Source: Chloroflexota bacterium (GTDB taxonomy: Bacteria; Chloroflexota; Anaerolineae; Anaerolineales; Villigracilaceae). From it: 9,256 bases of DNA. Position 1 is the first letter of the stretch, and every line of letters begins with the position of its first letter. Shown here piece after piece: positions 1 to 5,393 of the stretch. A model generated the notes under the pieces. That model worked only from the letters and a program-made list of their open reading frames with translations. It was not told the origin of the DNA and did not search any database. The translations under genes and the position numbers were made by a program. The stretch is taken from contig JAJYOH010000206.1 in assembly GCA_021796315.1 (NCBI GenBank), forward strand, positions 1-9,256, in the 5' to 3' direction.

Positions 1-174
1 ATCACGATCTTTATCCGCAACTTTCAAACCTTCAAGTTTCTTGATCCTTATCATATTGCGTATTGTCACAACATGGAGTTCAAGGATCTTAGCGGCTTCC
101 TGGGTTGTCATAAACTCAGCAATGTCAGGCATAAGGTTCTTTACATGGATTACGTCTTGGGCAAATATAGCCAT
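1..174 (-). CDS. Helix-turn-helix (excisionase/MerR-like) DNA-binding protein, partial
   Basis: The minus strand is open from an ATG at 174 to the window edge, giving the first 58 residues; the C-terminus lies outside. From residue 22 the protein reads MTTQEAAKILELHVVTIRNM, the usual form of the HTH_17 / excisionase-family fold: a TTQEAA first helix, then a recognition helix around VVTIRNMI, then a basic KKLEGLKV strand. The start at 174 is preferred because GGAG lies 6 bases upstream; the internal ATG at residue 22 has no clear ribosome-binding site. The gene lies 52 bases downstream of tRNA-Val on the same strand, and a 9-bp inverted repeat spans its ribosome-binding site. Such proteins act as small DNA-binding regulators or as directionality factors of integrating elements, and I cannot choose between these. 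The last 8 codons are identical in DNA sequence to part of the cupin gene at 1343, so the truncated end may not be authentic. Confidence 0.6.
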   Translation of the reverse strand, partial: MAIFAQDVIHVKNLMPDIAEFMTTQEAAKILELHVVTIRNMIRIKKLEGLKVADKDRD

Positions 175-212
175 AGGTTACTCCAAAGGAACAGATATCG
201 TGTGAGTAACCT
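175..212 (-). promoter_or_regulatory. 9-bp inverted repeat spanning the HTH gene ribosome-binding site
   Basis: AGGTTACTC at 175-183 and GAGTAACCT at 204-212 are perfect inverted repeats separated by 20 bases. On the minus-strand transcript the right arm contains part of the GGAG ribosome-binding site and ends one base before the ATG at 174. It could be an RNA hairpin that hides the start site, or a DNA operator bound by a dimer of the HTH protein. Nothing in the sequence alone separates the two. There is no T-tract, so it is not a classical terminator for the upstream tRNA. Confidence 0.5.
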
Positions 213-226
213 TCCGAAGAGCAAGG

Positions 227-300
227 TGGGCGCAAAGGGACTCGAACCCCTGACCTTCTCTGTGTAAGAGAGACGCTCTAACCAACTGAGCTATGCGCCC
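227..300 (-). tRNA. tRNA-Val, anticodon UAC
   Basis: On the minus strand a complete 74-nt cloverleaf can be folded by hand. It has a 7-bp acceptor stem (GGGCGCA with TGCGCCC), a D stem GCTC/GAGC, a 5-bp anticodon stem TCTCT/AGAGA around loop CTTACAC (anticodon TAC at 264-266), a 5-nt variable loop AGGTC, and a T arm AGGGG-TTCGAGT-CCCTT with one G-U pair. The discriminator base is A, normal for valine. The genome continues ACCTTGC, so the terminal CCA is not encoded and must be added after transcription. UAC reads GUA and GUG and, when modified, other GUN codons. Confidence 0.97.
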
Positions 301-308
301 ATGCCGTC

Positions 309-338
309 ATTATAGCATGTCGTTGCGAGCGAAGCGAA
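309..338 (-). promoter_or_regulatory. Promoter of tRNA-Val (perfect -10)
   Basis: The minus strand has TATAAT at 309-314, eight bases before the first tRNA base, so transcription would start within one or two bases of the mature 5' end. The -35 is weak: TTCGCT at 333-338 with an 18-bp spacer is the best candidate, and it falls inside the dispersed GAAGCGAAGC repeat. The -10 is clear; the -35 is not. Confidence 0.6.
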
Positions 339-348
339 GCAATCTCCT
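318..348. repeat. Dispersed intergenic repeat of the GCGAGCGAAGCGAAGC type (partial copy)
   Basis: The segment GTCGTTGCGAGCGAAGCGAA followed by GCAATCTCCTC is a familiar end of short intergenic repeats scattered through many bacterial genomes, among them Anaerolineae. It contains an internal tandem GCGAA/GCGAA. Only one arm is recognisable; the usual second arm (GGAGATTGCTTCG) is absent nearby, so this looks like a decayed or half copy. The rest of the gap up to 402 shows nothing else clear. Confidence 0.5.
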
Positions 349-402
349 CTTTCCAAAATGGGTCGCCACGGCACTATGCGCCTCGCGACTTCGGGTTGCG
401 GG

Positions 403-431
403 TTGGCAAGTTGGGGATTACACTCTGTAAA
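403..431 (+). promoter_or_regulatory. Candidate promoter for the FAH-family gene
   Basis: TTGGCA at 403-408 (5 of 6 consensus) is separated by 17 bp from TGTAAA at 426-431 (4 of 6). Transcription would start near 438, leaving a leader of about 20 bases that holds the GAGG ribosome-binding site at 450-453. This was assigned by eye. Confidence 0.4.
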
Positions 432-458
432 AAATTCCAATTGATAGTCGAGGTAAAT

Positions 459-1226
459 ATGCGTACTGTACGTTATCAACTTGACGGCGAAGCGCCGAAA
501 TTTGGCTGGATGTTGGACGACAAAATCGGTGAGATCGAAGGTGACTTGTTCGGCGCGTACAAGCGACTGGACGCCAAGATACCCGTCTCGTCAGTGAAGT
601 TGTTAGCTCCATCCACGCCAAGCAAAATTATATGCATGGGGCGCAATTACGTTGAACATGCCAAGGAACTCGGAAACAGTGTTCCAAAAATTCCGTTGAT
701 TTTCTTCAAGCCGCCGTCTGCAATTATCAATCCCGGCGACACGGTCATCCTTCCGCCGCAATCGAAACAGATCGAGCATGAAGCGGAGTTGGTTATTGTG
801 ATCGGAAAGCGCGCCCGCTATATCACCGCGGAAGACGCTAAGAATTACATCTTCGGCTACACTGTTGGCAATGACGTTACAGCCCGCGACTTACAACGGT
901 CGGACGAGCAATGGACGCGTGCCAAAGGCTTCGACACATTCTGCCCGTTCGGCCCATGGATTGATACCGACTTCAACATTGCGGACGCGCTCATCACCTG
1001 CAAGGTCAATGGGCAGCCGCGCCAAATGGCTTCGACGCGGGATATGGTCTTCAGCGTCCCGACCCAGATCGCTTTTATGTCGTCCGTGATGACACTCGAG
1101 CCGGGCGATATTATTTTTACCGGCACACCGTCCGGCATCGGACCGTTGAAGGATGGCGATGAGGTAGTGGTTGAAATCGAAGGCTTGGGCGTGTTGAGGA
1201 ATCCAGTTAAGGCCGAGCGGCGATAA
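459..1226 (+). CDS. Fumarylacetoacetate hydrolase family protein (FAH/acylpyruvase-like)
   Basis: This 255-residue protein has the whole FAH-fold catalytic domain after a short N-terminal segment. Visible are GRNYVEHAKE (61-70, active-site His67), the metal-binding pair in HEAELV (Glu108 and Glu110), the third ligand in GNDVTARDLQ (Asp139), the conserved Lys156 in AKGFDTF, and the C-terminal GTPSGIGPL (222-230). The family cleaves or isomerises C-C bonds of acylpyruvate-type compounds with Mg or Mn in the cytosol, for example fumarylpyruvate, 5-carboxymethyl-2-hydroxymuconate, or oxaloacetate decarboxylation. The true substrate cannot be read from the sequence. The ATG at 459 is chosen because GAGG at 450-453 precedes it by 5 bases and the protein then begins as relatives do; an in-frame ATG at 396 would add 21 residues encoded by spacer DNA. 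The gene appears to be monocistronic because a strong terminator follows. Confidence 0.93.
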   Translation: MRTVRYQLDGEAPKFGWMLDDKIGEIEGDLFGAYKRLDAKIPVSSVKLLAPSTPSKIICMGRNYVEHAKELGNSVPKIPLIFFKPPSAIINPGDTVILPPQSKQIEHEAELVIVIGKRARYITAEDAKNYIFGYTVGNDVTARDLQRSDEQWTRAKGFDTFCPFGPWIDTDFNIADALITCKVNGQPRQMASTRDMVFSVPTQIAFMSSVMTLEPGDIIFTGTPSGIGPLKDGDEVVVEIEGLGVLRNPVKAERR

Positions 1227-1264
1227 TTCGGTATTCGGAATTTAGGAATCGGTAATACGATTTG

Positions 1265-1300
1265 GGGCGGACCTTCGCGAAGCAGTCCGCCCTTTTCTTT
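1265..1300 (+). terminator. Rho-independent terminator of the FAH-family gene
   Basis: GGGCGGAC (1265-1272) pairs with GTCCGCCC (1285-1292), an 8-bp GC-rich stem. An inner CTT-CGCG-AAG hairpin and a two-base bulge lie inside it, and the tract TTTTCTTT follows at 1293-1300. It separates the FAH gene from the cupin gene. Confidence 0.88.
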
Positions 1301-1342
1301 CGAGTAGAATCTAAATCGAAAGACCGTTGGTGAGGAGAACTT

Positions 1343-1678
1343 ATGCAAGCATTTGAATTGCTCGACGTTATCAAACACCAATCGAGAAGTGGAAAACCAT
1401 ATTTTGAATTTCTGCATGTTTTCGATCTGAGCGTGGGAATCTATCAACTGCTTGTAGGCGATACCGATATCCAGTCGCCGCACACGGAAGATGAAGTTTA
1501 TTACGTGGTGGAAGGCAAAGCAAAGATCAAAGTTGCGGATAAAGATCGTGATGTAAAGGCAGGCTCGGTAATTTATGTGGCAAAGAATGTGTCGCATCGC
1601 TTTCACTCCATCGAAGAAGATTTGATCGTGTTGGTTTTCTTTGCGCCTGCGGAGCATTCACTGGAAAATAAAAATTGA
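1343..1678 (+). CDS. Small single-domain cupin protein
   Basis: This 111-residue protein folds as one conserved beta-barrel of the Cupin_2 type. Motif 1 runs through QSPHTEDEVYYVVEG (residues 44-58): His47, Glu49 in the place of the usual second His, Glu51 and Gly58. Motif 2 is AGSVIYVAKNVSHRFHSI (73-90) with His85. Three candidate metal ligands therefore survive. Such proteins may be small dioxygenases, isomerases or ligand sensors; nothing here fixes the substrate. GAGGAG at 1332-1337, 5 bases before the ATG, supports the start. A TAGAAT (1305-1310) could be a -10, but no -35 matches. The preceding terminator argues against cotranscription with the FAH gene. Bases 1529-1552, encoding KVADKDRD, are repeated exactly and inverted at 1-24. 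Confidence 0.85.
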   Translation: MQAFELLDVIKHQSRSGKPYFEFLHVFDLSVGIYQLLVGDTDIQSPHTEDEVYYVVEGKAKIKVADKDRDVKAGSVIYVAKNVSHRFHSIEEDLIVLVFFAPAEHSLENKN

Positions 1679-1732
1679 GAAAGGTTAGATCGGTGATTGA
1701 AAGCCAATCTCAATTTATAGGAATTTACAACC

Positions 1733-2611
1733 ATGAAAATTTACCTGGTAGACGGCACGTATGAGCTATTCCGAAATCATTTCGGTGCTCCGCCGAAGAA
1801 AGCGCCCAACGGACAGGAAGTCGGAGCCACGCTTGGACTCCTGCGAAGCCTGCTGATGTTGCTTACGAGTTCCGGTGTCACACATATTGCGTGCGCCTTC
1901 GATCACGTGATTGAATCGTTTCGCAACGATCTTTATTTGGGATACAAAACCGGCGCAGGCGTTGACCCGAGTCTCCTGGCTCAATTCCCGTTGGCCGAGA
2001 AAGCTGTTTCTGCGCTGGGTGTGACGATCTGGCCGATGGTGAAGTTTGAAGCGGACGATGCAATAGCTTCTGCTGTAGAACGTTTTAAAAAGAATAAAAC
2101 CGTTGAACAAATTATTCTTTGCTCGCCTGATAAAGACCTGGCACAATTGGTATCTGGCAAGCACATTGTCTGTTGGGACCGCCGACGCGACATCATCATT
2201 GACGAGGCGGGCGTGATTGAAAAATTCGGAGTGAAGCCGCAATCAATTCCGGATTGGCTTGCGTTGGTCGGCGATTCGGCGGATGGCTTTCCCGGCGTCC
2301 CCGGGTGGGGGGCAAAATCGTCGTCCATGGTGCTTGCACGCTTTGAACATATCGAGTCGATACCAAAGGACTCAACAAAATGGAAATTGAATGCAATCAG
2401 CGCTGGCCGCGCCGCAAGTCTAGCAGAAAGCCTTGCGCAGCATCATGAAGAAGCTATGCTTTTTAGAAAGCTAGCCACACTTCGTAAGGATGTTCCGCTC
2501 AAAGAGACTCTCGATGATCTAAAGTGGCAAGGTGTTTATCCACGATTGAAAAAGTTATGCCATGAATTAGGCGATGAGCGAATTCCAGAGCGCATTCCTC
2601 ACTGGCGTTGA
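1733..2611 (+). CDS. Stand-alone 5'-3' exonuclease / flap endonuclease (PolI N-domain type)
   Basis: This 292-residue protein has the length of the isolated exonuclease domain of DNA polymerase I and no polymerase part. Metal-binding acidic motifs appear in order: Asp7 in YLVDGTY, Asp57 in CAFD, Glu106/Asp108/Asp109 in FEADDA, Asp133 and Asp135 in CSPDKDLAQL, and Asp181/Asp184 in GDSADG, followed by the helix-hairpin-helix GVPGWGAKS (188-196). The family removes 5' flaps and RNA primers in the cytoplasm. Two familiar positions differ. The arch motif usually reads YKxxR, but here it is YKTGA (71-75), without the Arg. GDxxDNxPG has Gly in place of Asn. The catalytic carboxylates look complete, so the protein is probably active. 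AGGAA at 1719-1723 lies 9 bases before the ATG. It may serve Okazaki fragment processing or repair beside a separate polymerase I. Confidence 0.9.
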   Translation: MKIYLVDGTYELFRNHFGAPPKKAPNGQEVGATLGLLRSLLMLLTSSGVTHIACAFDHVIESFRNDLYLGYKTGAGVDPSLLAQFPLAEKAVSALGVTIWPMVKFEADDAIASAVERFKKNKTVEQIILCSPDKDLAQLVSGKHIVCWDRRRDIIIDEAGVIEKFGVKPQSIPDWLALVGDSADGFPGVPGWGAKSSSMVLARFEHIESIPKDSTKWKLNAISAGRAASLAESLAQHHEEAMLFRKLATLRKDVPLKETLDDLKWQGVYPRLKKLCHELGDERIPERIPHWR

Positions 2612-2636
2612 AATCCTCAATGTTTTTTATAGCGCT

Positions 2637-2677
2637 AAAAAATTACAGGTCGCACATTATGTGTGACCTGTAATTTT
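2637..2677. terminator. Strong, probably bidirectional hairpin terminator
   Basis: AAAATTACAGGTC (2639-2651) pairs perfectly with GACCTGTAATTTT (2665-2677). The stem continues through five further pairs, one of them G-U, to a 3-base TTA loop, giving 18 bp in all. The flanking A and T runs let it work on either strand. Just before it, T6 at 2623-2628 and a TAGCGCTA palindrome (2630-2637) followed by an A run form a second, weaker AT-rich dyad. Confidence 0.88.
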
Positions 2678-2714
2678 AAGAAGTTCACCACTTGAGTTTA
2701 TGTCAGTATGGATG

Positions 2715-2743
2715 TTGTAAAAACTTCAACAAAGCCGTAACAT
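2715..2743 (+). promoter_or_regulatory. Candidate promoter for the DUF6174-like gene
   Basis: TTGTAA at 2715-2720 and TAACAT at 2738-2743, 17 bp apart, each match 4 of 6 consensus bases. The expected start near 2750 coincides with the ATG at 2751, and no ribosome-binding site is visible. The transcript would therefore be leaderless if this promoter is real. Confidence 0.3.
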
Positions 2744-2750
2744 AGTTAAT

Positions 2751-3323
2751 ATGGAAAGCAGAAATACAGTGAGTGCGAAAAAACGAAATGACAGAAAGGT
2801 ATGGATTATTCTCATTATTGGCCTTGTGATCGAGATTCTGTTTGATCCGCTTTCTAGCCTTGCAGGTTTGAGCGAAAGCCTTGAAGCACGCGTCGGCTTA
2901 CCGCTTGCCCGCGCTAGATGGAATTCACAGGGGATTGTGCACTACAAATTCGATATTCGAGGAAGCGTTCCGTTGGTCTGCATGTTTGGCGGGAATGTGG
3001 AAGTCAGGGACGACACGGTCATCCATACTGGTCAAAGAAGCGACGCTCAATTAGCCCCGGGCTTTAAGGATGTTAAATTTCCTCCTATTTGCAATCATAG
3101 AATCTATACCATGCCCTTGTTATTTGACGAAATTGAACGATGGCTGCGCGAATCGCCTTCTTCTGTTTCTCGAATATCTTTTGACTTGAAGTATGGTTTT
3201 GTATCCGGTTTTTATTTTGGAAGTTCTGGCGGTTGGGGATTGTTAAGCCCGGCCATAAGCGACTGCTGTGGTGGTTTTAGGATTGAGAATTTCCAAGTTT
3301 TGGACAAAGAAGCTTCTGATTGA
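2751..3323 (+). CDS. Membrane-anchored protein with DUF6174-like domain
   Basis: This 190-residue protein of unknown function has a basic N-terminus (KKRNDRK, 10-16) followed by one hydrophobic helix (about 17-31, WIILIIGLVIEILF). It would be anchored in the membrane with the rest outside. The outer part resembles DUF6174: W57...GIVHYKF (61-67), a Cys at 77, a short beta repeat NVEVRDDTVIH (82-92), a LLFDEIERWL helix (123-132), then DLKYGFVSGFYFG (145-157) and the ending GGFRIENFQVL (174-184). This assignment rests on remembered layout, not on a search. Cys77, Cys114, Cys172 and Cys173 could form disulfides outside the cell. It lies alone between a terminator and a 204-bp gap, and its start has no Shine-Dalgarno sequence. 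Confidence 0.7.
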   Translation: MESRNTVSAKKRNDRKVWIILIIGLVIEILFDPLSSLAGLSESLEARVGLPLARARWNSQGIVHYKFDIRGSVPLVCMFGGNVEVRDDTVIHTGQRSDAQLAPGFKDVKFPPICNHRIYTMPLLFDEIERWLRESPSSVSRISFDLKYGFVSGFYFGSSGGWGLLSPAISDCCGGFRIENFQVLDKEASD

Positions 3324-3467
3324 AAAACAGTAGGTCGCGTCTTCCTCTGGCTTGAAAGGCCCCGGCATAAACCTTCTTTGCTCCTCCATCCAGACCCAAT
3401 CTATTTCTTTCAGCACGCCACGATCAAGCGGACATTGGGACGATGAGCACGTGGTTTTACAAGTTTT
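3324..3467 (-). pseudogene. Possible remnant of an unidentified minus-strand gene
   Basis: The gap between the DUF6174-like gene and the hydrolase is open on the minus strand from just after a TAA at 3468-3470 to a TAA at 3243-3245. Within it, the stretch from about 3461 to 3330 translates to a plausible protein: a cysteine-rich start CKTTCSSSQCPLDRG, then VLKEIDWVWMEEQRRF and MPGPFKPEEDATYC. There is no start codon or ribosome-binding site at its upstream end, and the frame runs into the 3' end of the DUF6174-like gene. I do not recognise the family. It could be a decayed end of a former gene or a chance open frame. Confidence 0.25.
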
Positions 3468-3516
3468 TTACAACCGTGTCATATATCCTTTTCACGGATG
3501 TATAAAATTGGAATAT

Positions 3517-3522
3517 GAGGAG
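3517..3522 (+). promoter_or_regulatory. Ribosome-binding site and -10 region of the hydrolase gene
   Basis: GAGGAG at 3517-3522 lies 5 bases before the ATG at 3528 and fixes that start. A TATAAA at 3501-3506 upstream may be its -10, but it would leave a very short leader and has no convincing -35. Confidence 0.6.
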
Positions 3523-3527
3523 CTCTC

Positions 3528-4547
3528 ATGAATAAGAAACTTGCTTTTGCTTTGACTGCTGTTTTGGTTGCTTCCTTGTCGTGCGGATTTCTCGGCAGCG
3601 GATTGTCCAACCCCACAACGCCGACTCAAAACCCGCCGAATCTCGCGACGGCCTATGCGTATCCGTCTGTGACGCCTTTGCCCACGCCGCTGGGTTATTC
3701 CATGCCACCGACCGCGCAAACCGCGACGCGCGTACCCCGTCCGCAAAAAGATATTGCCAGTCACACGAGCAAGATTGATAGGGATATTACTTATTGCACT
3801 GCAAATAACGTTGATCTCAAAATGGATTTGTATTTTCCGAAATTGCTCAATGGGCCGATGCCGATAGTCGTTTACGTCCATGGCGGAGGCTGGACCAGCG
3901 GCGATAAACGCGATGGCGCAGGAGCTTTGGATTTTCCCGCGCTGCTCGACGCAGGATTCATCGTCGGCGCGGTGAACTATCGGCTCGCACCGCAAGCTCA
4001 ATTCCCGGCCATGATTGAAGATGTCAAGTGCGCCATTCGATTTTTGCGCGCCAATGCCAGCCAGTACAACATCAATCCAAATGAAATCGGCGCGTGGGGA
4101 GGGAGTGCGGGCGGACATCTTGTCTCGCTGCTGGGCGTCACCGATCAAAGCGCAGGCTTCGACGTTGGTCAATATCTCGATCAATCAAGCCGCGTGCAGG
4201 CCGTTGTGGACATGTTCGGCCCGGCGGATTTGACAACGGGCTTTTCCAAAGCTTATGCAAACATGCGTGACATGGTTTTCGGAACGTTCGATCTTGCCAA
4301 AGCCAGCCCGGTGACTTACATTACAGCTGATGACCCGCCATTTTTGATTTTGCAAGGCGATGCGGATAAAACCGTTCCGCTGAGTCAGTCACAGGAGTTC
4401 TACGACAAATTGACCGCGGCTGGAGTCCAAGCTCAACTCGTGATCGTTCACGGCGGACCTCATGGCTTGAACTCGCCAACTGAAACTCCCTCACGCTCCG
4501 AGTTGACGCAAATGATCGTGAATTTTTTCAGTCAGCATTTGAAATGA
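3528..4547 (+). CDS. Secreted alpha/beta hydrolase (esterase/lipase, BD-FAE-like), probable lipoprotein
   Basis: This 339-residue protein has a typical export signal: Lys-rich start, hydrophobic run to residue 17, then SLSC with Cys19 as probable lipidation site (a relaxed lipobox). A flexible Pro/Thr-rich linker covers about 28-72, as is common in surface lipoproteins of Anaerolineae. The catalytic domain carries HGGGW (118-122, oxyanion hole), the nucleophile elbow GGSAGG (Ser193), Asp280 in GDADKTVP and His312 in GPHGL, a complete triad. Cys90 and Cys168 may pair. Relatives (COG0657; ferulic acid or acetyl esterases, kynurenine formamidase-like) hydrolyse small esters; the substrate is unknown. 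The extracellular position suggests breakdown of external esters. It converges with degV with only 3 bases between the stop codons and no room for a separate terminator. Confidence 0.92.
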   Translation: MNKKLAFALTAVLVASLSCGFLGSGLSNPTTPTQNPPNLATAYAYPSVTPLPTPLGYSMPPTAQTATRVPRPQKDIASHTSKIDRDITYCTANNVDLKMDLYFPKLLNGPMPIVVYVHGGGWTSGDKRDGAGALDFPALLDAGFIVGAVNYRLAPQAQFPAMIEDVKCAIRFLRANASQYNINPNEIGAWGGSAGGHLVSLLGVTDQSAGFDVGQYLDQSSRVQAVVDMFGPADLTTGFSKAYANMRDMVFGTFDLAKASPVTYITADDPPFLILQGDADKTVPLSQSQEFYDKLTAAGVQAQLVIVHGGPHGLNSPTETPSRSELTQMIVNFFSQHLK

Positions 4548-4550
4548 TGT

Positions 4551-5393
4551 TTATGCTTTTACCGACGCGAATCCCAAACCATTCGGGCCGACGTGTGTGC
4601 CGATGACAGTCGTCACGTTGACCATCAAAATATCGCGCGGCACAGACTGGCTCATTTCGCTCATGATTTGATTCAGAAATTCGCGAGCGCGCGGCTCGGC
4701 ATTGGTATGAAGGATCGCAAGCCGTTCGAGTTTTCCACCTGCGCGCATGACTGACATCATGCGTTCGTTGGCTTGCTTCGTTGTTCGCACCGCGCGAATG
4801 GCTTTGACTTGCCCATCGGTCAATTCAATCACTGGTTTGATGCTCAACAAACTTCCCAATAATGCAATCGTACCGGGAATGCGTCCACTGCGGCGGACAT
4901 ATTCGATGGTATCCAGTGCAGCGAAAACATGCAAACGCGAACGCGTGGATTCTATTGCGGCTAGCGCGGCATCGAGGTCAAGTCCATTATTTGCTGCTTC
5001 CGCCGCGGCCAATGCTTGAAAGCCAAGCCCAAGTGAAAGTGATCCGCTATCAACAACTTTGACGCGATTCGAAAATTCATTCGCGGCTTGTTGTGCTGTC
5101 CCGACCATCGAAGTCAACGGCCCGGCGGCGTGGATCGAAATGATTTGGTCGCAGCCTTTATTGAATAATCTTTGATAACGCGATGCAAATTCCCCAATCG
5201 AAGGTGCGGCAGTTGTCGGCGGGATTTTGAAATCCGGCAACCGTTTATAAAATTCTTCGCGCGAGATTCCTTCGCCGTCCGCATATTCCTTGCCTTCGAG
5301 AATCAAAATGGACGGCACCACTTCGATGCCATATTGATCAACGAGATATTGTGGAAGGTCGCAAGTGGAATCAGTGACGATGCCGAGTTTCAT
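4551..5393 (-). CDS. degV: DegV family fatty-acid-binding protein (FakB type)
   Basis: This 280-residue protein spans a full DegV fold. Family marks are TDSTCDLP (7-14), PTTAAPS (59-65, usually TTSQPS), VVDSGSLSLGLG (113-124), LDTIEYVRRSGRI (160-172), LLSIKPV (182-188) and GTHVGPNGLG (265-274, His267). DegV/FakB proteins hold a fatty acid and present it to FakA, whose kinase activity turns it into acyl-phosphate for phospholipid synthesis. The usual SSxLSGT ligand loop is altered here to AAGPLTS (89-95), so the bound ligand or its contacts may differ. The ATG follows the transporter TAG with no base between, and there is no clear Shine-Dalgarno sequence, which points to translational coupling. 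A fakA homologue lies upstream in the same gene cluster, supporting a kinase-partner role. Confidence 0.92.
   Translation of the reverse strand: MKLGIVTDSTCDLPQYLVDQYGIEVVPSILILEGKEYADGEGISREEFYKRLPDFKIPPTTAAPSIGEFASRYQRLFNKGCDQIISIHAAGPLTSMVGTAQQAANEFSNRVKVVDSGSLSLGLGFQALAAAEAANNGLDLDAALAAIESTRSRLHVFAALDTIEYVRRSGRIPGTIALLGSLLSIKPVIELTDGQVKAIRAVRTTKQANERMMSVMRAGGKLERLAILHTNAEPRAREFLNQIMSEMSQSVPRDILMVNVTTVIGTHVGPNGLGFASVKA

Noticed and set aside
396..458. In-frame 21-residue N-terminal extension of the FAH-family protein
   Set aside because: It is encoded by spacer with repeat-like sequence and has no ribosome-binding site, and the candidate promoter's -10 and start site lie within it. The ATG at 459 has GAGG at the right distance.
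857..1657. Long 266-codon open frame on the minus strand across the FAH and cupin genes
   Set aside because: It is antisense to two clearly conserved genes and a terminator; its translation shows no domain, and it reads through the hairpin.
1674..1713. TTGAGA...TCTCAA and GATTG/CAATC dyads between the cupin and exonuclease genes
   Set aside because: The arms are short, interrupted and without a T-tract; I cannot support a terminator or an operator.
3443..3505. Small 20-codon hydrophobic open frame just upstream of the hydrolase
   Set aside because: There is no ribosome-binding site; its end overlaps the probable -10 region of the hydrolase gene, and so short a frame is expected by chance.
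3492..4184. 230-codon minus-strand frame opposite the hydrolase
   Set aside because: It covers the complete hydrolase signal peptide and part of the catalytic domain in antisense, has an Arg-rich shadow composition and no recognisable motif.
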